Assembly (NCBI GenBank): GCA_965653565.1
Contig: CBFHAI010000037.1
Span: 1 to 41,369 of the forward strand
From: JALCLA01 sp965653565
GTDB lineage: Bacteria; Pseudomonadota; Gammaproteobacteria; Xanthomonadales; Xanthomonadaceae
Length of the DNA stretch: 41,369 bases
Direction of reading: 5' to 3'
The stretch's first letter is position 1. Each line of letters starts with the position of its first letter. Shown here one piece after another: positions 7,719-13,905 of this stretch. A program made the translations under genes and the position numbers. The notes under the pieces were generated by a model. The model was not told the DNA's origin. It ran no database searches and saw only the letters and a list, made by a program, of their open reading frames with translations.

Positions 7719-9878
7719 TTACTGCGTGCGGAGAACGTCGTCGTCCTGCACCACGACGGCGGTGCCGCCGCTGGCGACGAAGCTGGCCATCTGGCGCTGC
7801 ATTTCCTGCGTGGCCGCAAGCGACGCGCTGGCGCTGAGCAGCGAACCGTGGTCGCCGACGATGAAGCGCGCGGCGCGGCGTACGCCGTTGGCTTCCTGCA
7901 CGCTGGCGGTGAGCGGCGCCAGGCCGAGGACGCGGATCAAGGGCTCGGTGCCCGACAGCGGCGCACCCGGCACCGTGTTCGGAATCACCTGGTCGGGCAG
8001 CACTTCACCGCCGCCGACCACTTCATGCAGCAGGATCGCGTTCTGCGCCGAGGCAAAGCCGTAGTTGATCGGATCGGCCGGATCGATCACCTGCTGGGCG
8101 GCACCGAAGAAGCGATCGTAGTCGGGCGTGTTCGGCTGCAGGCCGCTGGCCGCCAGGCCGGCGCGGATGCGCGGGCCGAAGGTCGGCGACCCTTCCAGCA
8201 TGCGCGCGATGCCGCCGCCCGGCACCGAGAGCAGACCGATGTTGACGTTCGGCTCGAGCGCCAGGAACGGCGTGCCGACGATCGAACCGAGCGACTGGCC
8301 GACGAAGGCGATCTTCGAACCATCGAAATCCGGCGCGCCGTCGGCATCGATGTCCATCGTCGGAATCGAGGCGGTGAGCACGAACAGATCGGCGACGGCC
8401 TGGCGCAGGTTGTCGCGCGAGGTCAGCAGCGAGGCCAGGTTGATGGTGTGCGTGCCGGAGGCGTCGGGCGTGCCATCCGGACCCGGTGCGCCGTTGGTGT
8501 TGTTGACGTAGTCGACATCGAAGGTGCGCTCCTGCGCCACCGGTGCGAACGGCGTGTTCTCGATGTTGAACGGGCTGGCCGAACCGACGCCGTGCAGCGG
8601 CTGATCGATGGCGACCACCGCGAAGCCCTGCGAGGCGAGCGTGGCGGCGACGGCGAGCGAGTCGGTGCGGTTGCGCGTGATGCCGTGGTTGTAGATCACG
8701 ATCGGCCAGCCGGCGGCCGGCTTGTCGCGACCGGACTCGCGGTTGGGCACCGTCATGATCACCGGCACCGTCACCTTGGCGTTTTCCACCGGGAACGGAT
8801 TGGCGAAGGTGATATTGGTCGAGGTCGGGTTGAGGCCGAGCCCGTTGAACGGCGGCACGTAGGCCCCCGGCGCGGCCTTCCAGAAACCGTTGAGCGGACC
8901 GGTGGGATTGGCCGCGCTCGGCGGCAGCAGGTAGTACGGCAACTGCAGCGTGCCGATGTAGATCTCGGCGATGCCGGCGGTGCCGACGATGGCGGTGGTC
9001 AGACCGGTGCGCGCCAGCGTGGTGGCGCCGGGCTGCACGCGCGAGCGCACGGCCTGCAGCACCGGCGTGATGCTCTGCGTGGTGAACACCCACGACACCA
9101 CCACATCATCGCGCGCGATACCGCGCGATACGGCGGCCGCGACCTGCGAGTTGTGCAGGATGCGCAGCGGTTCCAGGCCGCAGGCGCTGGCGTTCGGCAG
9201 CAGCGGTTCGGTGCTCTGGCCGTTGACGCACAAAGGCGCGGTGCGCTTGGTGAGGAAGTAGGTCTGGTCGGGCGTGGCGTCGTTGCCGTTGGCATCGCGC
9301 ACGCCGTCGGTGATCACCACCAGATACGAGGTGAGCTGCTTGAGCGGCGCCGTCGGCACCACGGCCAGGGTGCGGCCGGAGGCATCGCTCGGCTGCGGCA
9401 CGGCGACGAATTCGGTGTTGGCGGCCAGCTCGCGCACCACGCTCGTCACCACGCCACCGGGCTGGTTGAGCGTGACTTCGAACACGCGCACGCTCTGGCC
9501 GGCGACGATCGAGGCCGGATTCGGCCGCGCATTGAAGACGGTGGTGCCCGGCGAGGTCGTGCTCCAGCCGTCGAGCGAGCTGATGGCGACCAGCGGATCG
9601 CCGAAGTTGGCCGGATTGGCGACCGGCGGGTTGAGCGTGAGATCGGTGGTGCCGGAGAGCAGCAGATTGTTCGGCAGCGGCACCGCGCTACGGCACGGCT
9701 GGCCTACCGCCAGGGTGTTGCCAGGATCGAAGCATGCGGTGAGCACCCCCGTGACCGGCGTACCGCCATTGTTGTTGGCCGGCGGCGTGTCGACCGCGCG
9801 CGGGCTGTTGCTTGAACTGCTGCACGCTGCGAGAAACAGCGACGACAGCGCCAGTGCCAGGGTCAGTCGGGCCTGCAT
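7719..9878 (-). CDS. VolA-like surface lipase/lysophospholipase lipoprotein
   Basis: A 719-residue lipoprotein. The ATG at 9878 follows an aaggac site and gives a short signal with lipobox LAAC (Cys19), Ser at +2 favouring the outer membrane. It is followed by a Ser/Asn-rich tether. The N-terminal part matches the bacterial virulence-factor lipase N-domain family (VolA, Vibrio). The C-terminal part is an alpha/beta hydrolase with nucleophile elbow GQSLG (Ser529) and a late His in GDHGSLL (His677). The oxyanion/early strand region GWPIVIYNHGITRNR and an FAVVAIDQPLHG block also fit. VolA hydrolyses lysophosphatidylcholine at the cell surface and its gene lies beside fadL in Vibrio. Here the neighbour is a DUF1302 barrel instead. 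It is the first gene of the five-gene operon. Substrate chain length and head group cannot be read from the sequence. Confidence 0.85.
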   Translation of the reverse strand: MQARLTLALALSSLFLAACSSSSNSPRAVDTPPANNNGGTPVTGVLTACFDPGNTLAVGQPCRSAVPLPNNLLLSGTTDLTLNPPVANPANFGDPLVAISSLDGWSTTSPGTTVFNARPNPASIVAGQSVRVFEVTLNQPGGVVTSVVRELAANTEFVAVPQPSDASGRTLAVVPTAPLKQLTSYLVVITDGVRDANGNDATPDQTYFLTKRTAPLCVNGQSTEPLLPNASACGLEPLRILHNSQVAAAVSRGIARDDVVVSWVFTTQSITPVLQAVRSRVQPGATTLARTGLTTAIVGTAGIAEIYIGTLQLPYYLLPPSAANPTGPLNGFWKAAPGAYVPPFNGLGLNPTSTNITFANPFPVENAKVTVPVIMTVPNRESGRDKPAAGWPIVIYNHGITRNRTDSLAVAATLASQGFAVVAIDQPLHGVGSASPFNIENTPFAPVAQERTFDVDYVNNTNGAPGPDGTPDASGTHTINLASLLTSRDNLRQAVADLFVLTASIPTMDIDADGAPDFDGSKIAFVGQSLGSIVGTPFLALEPNVNIGLLSVPGGGIARMLEGSPTFGPRIRAGLAASGLQPNTPDYDRFFGAAQQVIDPADPINYGFASAQNAILLHEVVGGGEVLPDQVIPNTVPGAPLSGTEPLIRVLGLAPLTASVQEANGVRRAARFIVGDHGSLLSASASLAATQEMQRQMASFVASGGTAVVVQDDDVLRTQ

Positions 9879-9924
9879 GATTATTGTCCTTCGAACGATC
9901 GGGGGTTGTTGCGGACGCCTTCGT

Positions 9925-9954
9925 ATCATAGGTAGCGGTTGCTCGGGTTGGCAA
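9925..9954 (-). promoter_or_regulatory. Sigma70-like promoter of the lipase-RND operon
   Basis: On the minus strand TTGCCA (9954-9949) and TATGAT (9930-9925) are separated by 18 bp, each matching the consensus at five of six positions. The predicted start, near 9918, leaves a leader of about 40 nt with an aaggac ribosome site. It lies in the 104-bp gap after the SDR gene, so the five-gene cluster can be transcribed independently of nhaA. Confidence 0.5.
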
Positions 9955-9982
9955 TGCTGCGGCGTATGGAAAACACAAGGAA

Positions 9983-10885
9983 TTACATGGTGCGTTGCAG
10001 CATGTCTGCGCCGCGATGGAGCTCGGCATCGAACATGCGCGCACGCGGCGAGAACGCGCGCGGCACATAGTGCAGATCGCGTCGCGCAGCGCCGATATCG
10101 AACACCATGTCGGTGCGCAGGCGTTGCAACACCCCAGTGCCTGCATCCCCCAGTGCCCCCGCACGATGCGCGCACCAGAGGGCTGCGCGCAATGGGCCGG
10201 AAGGAAGTTCGAGCAAGGGCACGCGCGGCCGCAGGCAGGCGAGCGTGCGCGCCACCATGTCGCGGTAGCTCAGGATTTCGCCGCCGGGCAGGTCGTAGGC
10301 GCGCTGCAGGGTGTTTTCGGCGACCGCGGCCTGCAGCGCGGCGGCCGCCAGATCGTCCGCATGCACCGGCTGACGGCGGCCGGTGGCGCCGCGTGGCAGC
10401 GCGAACACACCCCAGCGCCTGGCCAATTGCGCGATGCGCGTGAGGTTGCGATCCATGCCGACGCCGTAGATCAGCGTCGGCCGCAGCACGGTGAGGCGCG
10501 CGCCACGTGCGTCGCACAGTTCGGCTAGGCGCGATTCGGCGGCCTGCAGCCGCGCGGCGATGTCGCGTTCGTGCGGATCGTCGGAATCCTGCTTGGTCGC
10601 GATGCTGGTCGAGCCGAACGCGATCACGCGCGCGGCCGTGCGCGGGGAACGTTCGAACCACGATGCGAATCCATCGAGCGGCCCGAGGCTGAAGATCACC
10701 TCAGTGGCCGGCGCGCTGTCGGCATCGTTGTAGAGCTCCATGCGATGCCAGCGGATGCCGTCGTCGTGCGCGGCGGCAAGCTCGCGGCTCACCGCATGGA
10801 TTTGCCACTGCGCCTCGCGCAGGCGCGGCAACAGGCAATGCCCGATCTGCCCGCGCGCACCGAATACCAGGGCGCTCGTCGTCAT
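9983..10885 (-). CDS. Atypical SDR / NAD(P)-binding epimerase-like protein
   Basis: A 300-residue Rossmann protein of the extended/atypical short-chain dehydrogenase group. The N-terminus ALVFGARGQIGHCLLPRL holds the GxxGxxG nucleotide-binding loop (residues about 9-15). VIAFGSTSIATK sits at the usual strand-5 Ser/Thr position and LTVLRPTLIYGVGMDRN at strand 6. The classical YxxxK pair is not seen in the expected place, so catalysis is uncertain and it may be a sensor or reductase of the NmrA/YeeZ kind. Its ATG overlaps the nhaA stop codon (ATGA), so it is translationally coupled. The long upstream reading frame extension overlaps nhaA and is not real coding sequence. Confidence 0.75.
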   Translation of the reverse strand: MTTSALVFGARGQIGHCLLPRLREAQWQIHAVSRELAAAHDDGIRWHRMELYNDADSAPATEVIFSLGPLDGFASWFERSPRTAARVIAFGSTSIATKQDSDDPHERDIAARLQAAESRLAELCDARGARLTVLRPTLIYGVGMDRNLTRIAQLARRWGVFALPRGATGRRQPVHADDLAAAALQAAVAENTLQRAYDLPGGEILSYRDMVARTLACLRPRVPLLELPSGPLRAALWCAHRAGALGDAGTGVLQRLRTDMVFDIGAARRDLHYVPRAFSPRARMFDAELHRGADMLQRTM

Positions 10886-12087
10886 GCGCGGGCGATGTTG
10901 CGCGGCAAGGTGAAGTGCAGCACGAGCAGTCCGAGCGCCGCCGCGATGGCCGAGCCCGCCAGCACACCGAAGCGGCTGCTCTCGGCGTAAGCGGTGGCTT
11001 CTTGCGCGAAGGCGAGCGACGCGATGAAAAGGCTCATCGTGAAGCCGATGCCGCACAGCACCGCCATGCCGAACAAGGCGCCCCAGCTCACTTGCGCCGG
11101 CCGCGCCGCGACGCCGATTCCGATCGCCACCGCCGCCGCGCCGAACACGCCGATCGGCTTGCCGAGCAGCAATCCCAGCGCCACGCCGGTCGGCACCGGC
11201 GACAGCAGCGCCTGCCAGCCCGCGCCACCCAGACTCAGGCCCGCGTTGGCGAAGGCGAACAACGGCAGGATCGCAAACGCCACCCACGGATGCAGATCGT
11301 GCTCCAGCGTTTCGAGCGGCGACGGCGCGTCGTCGTCGCGCCCGCGCAGCGGAATCAGCAGACCCGTCGCGACGCCCGCCAGCGTGGCGTGCACGCCCGA
11401 CTTGAGCACGCACACCCACATCACGATGCCGAGCACGATGTAAGCCGACGTGCGCGTCACGTGGAGTCGATTGAGTGCGATCAATCCGAGCAGCGCGATG
11501 CCCGCGCCGATCAGTGCTGCACTCGACAACTCGCCGCTGTAGAACAGCGCGATGATGATGATCGCCGCCAGATCGTCGAGCACCGCGATCGCCGCCAGCA
11601 GGATGCGGATACCCGCCGGCACGCGCGAGCCGAGCAGCGAAAGCATGCCGAGCGCGAAGGCGATGTCGGTGGCGGCCGGAATCGCCCAGCCGCGCAGCGC
11701 GGTTGCGTCGCCTGCGTTGATCCACGCGTAGATCGCGGCCGGCACCAGCACGCCGCCCAGCGCGCAGGCCAGCGGCAGCACGCGCTGTGCGCCGCTCGAC
11801 AATTCGCCCTGCACCGCTTCGCGCTTGATCTCGAGCGCGACGAGCAAGAAGAACACCGCCATCAGCCCATCGTTGATCCACAGCAACAGGGGTTTGGCGA
11901 GTTGCAGCGCGCCGACGCGGATTTCGACCGGCAGCGACAGCACCGCGTCGTAAACCCCGTCGAGCGGCGAATTCGCCATCAGCAGCGCGAGCAGCGCCGC
12001 GCCGATCAGCAGCAGGCCGCCGGCCGCTTCGAGCTTGAAGAATTCGCTCAGCGCGGCACCGGCGCGGCGGGGCAAGGCACTCGGCAT
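10882..12087 (-). CDS. nhaA: Na+/H+ antiporter NhaA
   Basis: A 401-residue inner-membrane protein that exchanges Na+ (or Li+) for external H+ to control internal pH and sodium. The start at 12087 gives the usual N-terminus, SEFFKLEAAGGLLLIGAAL, with ggatcc upstream; an in-frame start 28 codons earlier lacks family support. Typical signatures: MAVFFLLVALEIKRE, GWAIPAATDIAFALGML (helix IV), the paired aspartates of helix V in AIAVLDDLAAIIIIA, and CGIGFTMSLFIASLAF near the C-terminus. About 12 hydrophobic segments fit the family, whose usual length is 380-400. It is divergent from an SLC13 symporter and coupled to the downstream SDR. Confidence 0.95.
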   Translation of the reverse strand: MPSALPRRAGAALSEFFKLEAAGGLLLIGAALLALLMANSPLDGVYDAVLSLPVEIRVGALQLAKPLLLWINDGLMAVFFLLVALEIKREAVQGELSSGAQRVLPLACALGGVLVPAAIYAWINAGDATALRGWAIPAATDIAFALGMLSLLGSRVPAGIRILLAAIAVLDDLAAIIIIALFYSGELSSAALIGAGIALLGLIALNRLHVTRTSAYIVLGIVMWVCVLKSGVHATLAGVATGLLIPLRGRDDDAPSPLETLEHDLHPWVAFAILPLFAFANAGLSLGGAGWQALLSPVPTGVALGLLLGKPIGVFGAAAVAIGIGVAARPAQVSWGALFGMAVLCGIGFTMSLFIASLAFAQEATAYAESSRFGVLAGSAIAAALGLLVLHFTLPRNIARA

Positions 12088-12180
12088 CGGTGGCGGATCC
12101 TTTGCGTCGAGGGTCGAAGAGTCGGGTCGAACACGAAGCGGGATCGGGCACGACTGTGGCGCCGACCGCATGCCGACCAG

Positions 12181-12186
12181 TATAAG
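12181..12186 (+). promoter_or_regulatory. -10-like TATAAG just before the SLC13 start codon
   Basis: TATAAG ends 8 nt before the ATG at 12195. A start site 7-9 nt downstream would fall on the start codon itself, giving a leaderless mRNA. This would explain the lack of a Shine-Dalgarno sequence. No good -35 box is seen at 16-18 bp, so the call is weak. Confidence 0.3.
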
Positions 12187-12194
12187 TGCAGCCC

Positions 12195-13607
12195 ATGAGC
12201 GAACCGACCGAAGAACCCATCGTCTCAGCGCTGCATCCGATCCGCCGCGCGAGCCTGTGGTTCGCGCCGCTGCTGGCGGCGGCGGCCGGCTACTTCGCCT
12301 GGCAATCGGGCGCGACGCCGTTGCTGTCGGCAGCGCTGGCGGTGACGGTGTGGTGCGCCTTGTGGTGGGTGTTCGAACCGATCGCCGCGCCGGTGACCGC
12401 GCTATTGCCGCTGGCGCTGTTTCCGTTGGCCGGCGTGCTCGATGCCAAGCAGGTGGCGCAAAGTTACGGCAACGAATTGATCCTGCTGCTCGGCGGCGGT
12501 TTCATGCTGTCGCGCGCGCTGGAAAAAAGCGGCGCGCATCGACGTCTCGCGCTCGCCATGGTGCGCGCCTTCGGCGGCCGCAGCGGACGTTCGCTGCTGT
12601 ACGGCTTCATCGCCGCGGCAGGCCTCATCAGCATGTGGATCTCGAACACCGCGACCACGCTGATGTTGTTGCCGGTGGCCCTGGCCATTCTCGAAACCTA
12701 TCCCGATCGCCGCCTGCACGCGCCGCTGATCCTCGCGATCGCGTATGCCGCAAGCGTCGGCGGCCTCGGCACGCCGATCGGCACGCCGCCGAACTTGGTC
12801 TTCATGCAGGTCTACGAACAGACCACCGGCACGCGCTACGGCTTCGTCGACTGGATGATGGTCGGCGTGCCGCTGATCGCGATCTTCCTGCCGCTGATGG
12901 GCTGGTGGCTCGGCCGCCACCTGCACGATGCACCGCCTGCGGAGTTGCCGCCGCTCGGTGCCTGGACTTCGGCCGAACGCCGTGTGCTGATCGTGTTCGC
13001 GATCACTGCGCTGGCCTGGATCACGCGCACCGAACCGTTCGGCGGCTGGAGCGCGTGGCTGTCGCTGCCCGGCGCGAACGACGCCAGCGTCGCGTTGCTC
13101 TCGGTGGTTGCGCTATGCCTGATTCCCGACGGCCGTGGCGGCCGCCTGCTCGACTGGCAGACCGCCGAACGCGTGCCGTGGGGCGCGCTGGTGCTGTTCG
13201 GCGGCGGCATCGCGCTCGCCACGGCATTTCAAAGCACAGGCCTGAGCGAAGCGCTCGCGCAACGTCTCACCGGCCTGAGTGGATTGCCGCTGCCGCTGCT
13301 GTTGTTCGGCATCGTCGCGATCGTCGTGATGCTGTCGGAAATCGCCAGCAACACCGCCACCGCCGTATTGCTGATGCCGATCCTCGCCGCCACCGCACAA
13401 GCGGTCGACGCCGAACCCGCGCTCTTCATGTTCCCCGCCGTGCTGGCGGCCAGCGTGGGCTTCATGCTCCCCGTCGCCACCGCCCCCAACGCCATCGCCT
13501 ACGGCTCGGGCTTCATCACCGGCCGCGACATGCTGCGCGAAGGCTTCGTCCTCGACCTCATCGGCATCGTGGTGCTGACTGTCGTTTGCTATGTGGCGTT
13601 TGCGTGA
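12195..13607 (+). CDS. SLC13/DASS-family sodium-coupled anion symporter
   Basis: A 470-residue inner-membrane transporter of the divalent anion:Na+ symporter family (dicarboxylate, citrate or sulfate). Both halves of the inverted repeat carry the Na+/substrate SNT motif: WISNTATTLMLLPVALA and EIASNTATAVLLMPILA. GGLGTPIGTPPNLVF and ATAPNAIAYGSG are the paired re-entrant loop motifs. About 11-12 hydrophobic segments are present, and the length is near the 450-480 of the family. A GTG three codons upstream (12186) is an alternative start; neither has a clear ribosome site. The gene is divergent from nhaA, 107 bp away, so both could respond to sodium conditions. The substrate cannot be assigned from the sequence. 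Confidence 0.9.
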   Translation: MSEPTEEPIVSALHPIRRASLWFAPLLAAAAGYFAWQSGATPLLSAALAVTVWCALWWVFEPIAAPVTALLPLALFPLAGVLDAKQVAQSYGNELILLLGGGFMLSRALEKSGAHRRLALAMVRAFGGRSGRSLLYGFIAAAGLISMWISNTATTLMLLPVALAILETYPDRRLHAPLILAIAYAASVGGLGTPIGTPPNLVFMQVYEQTTGTRYGFVDWMMVGVPLIAIFLPLMGWWLGRHLHDAPPAELPPLGAWTSAERRVLIVFAITALAWITRTEPFGGWSAWLSLPGANDASVALLSVVALCLIPDGRGGRLLDWQTAERVPWGALVLFGGGIALATAFQSTGLSEALAQRLTGLSGLPLPLLLFGIVAIVVMLSEIASNTATAVLLMPILAATAQAVDAEPALFMFPAVLAASVGFMLPVATAPNAIAYGSGFITGRDMLREGFVLDLIGIVVLTVVCYVAFA

Positions 13608-13620
13608 GGGTTGGCTGGGA

Positions 13621-13905
13621 GAGCTAGAGCGGGACGCAGAGGACGCAGAGGACGCAGAGGACGCAGAGGACGCAGAGATTTAAAAGAGAGAACCCGAAGA
13701 AGAGCAACAGTGGAGAAAGAAAAATTGGAACAAGGCGAATGCTGAATTAGCGTCGTTTGAGTAACGTATTCAAGAACAACAAATATGAAATTTGATTCAT
13801 AAATTAGCGCTTGCTCCAATCCATCTTTCTGCTCTTACTCATCTTCGCTTTTCTTCGCGTCCTCTCTTTTAAATCTCTGCGTCCTCTGTGTCCCGCTCTT
13901 GCTCA
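13621..13905. mobile_element. MITE-like AT-rich imperfect palindrome between convergent genes
   Basis: The left end, gagctagagcgggac, then (gcagaggac)n, then gcagagatttaaaagagag, is matched in inverted orientation by the right end at about 13864-13905. The similarity continues inward (cgaagaagagc; attggaacaag against attggagcaag), so nearly the whole 285 bp is an imperfect inverted repeat with arms of about 120-130 bp. A small central hairpin, tatgaa/ttcata, is at 13784-13801. The left arm has four 9-bp units where the right arm has one. The core is much more AT-rich than its surroundings and has no convincing ORF. The element fills the gap between the SLC13 and glnE stop codons, may work as a bidirectional terminator, and resembles a non-autonomous mobile element. 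No transposase is present. Confidence 0.6.
13636..13671. repeat. Four perfect tandem copies of gcagaggac
   Basis: Exact 9-bp units at 13636, 13645, 13654 and 13663, followed by a diverged fifth unit gcagagatt at 13672. The inverted arm at 13876-13893 has only one unit, acagaggac. The difference in copy number points to slippage after the palindrome formed. Confidence 0.9.

Noticed and set aside
5676..9815. 1379-codon plus-strand ORF
   Set aside because: Antisense to DUF1302 and the VolA-like lipase; composition is the typical shadow pattern and it has no recognisable motif.
13636..13680. Tandem 9-bp units as a CRISPR-like array
   Set aside because: Units are contiguous with no spacers, and no cas genes are present.
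13621..13905. Insertion sequence
   Set aside because: No transposase reading frame and no clear short target duplication; non-autonomous element is the most that can be said.
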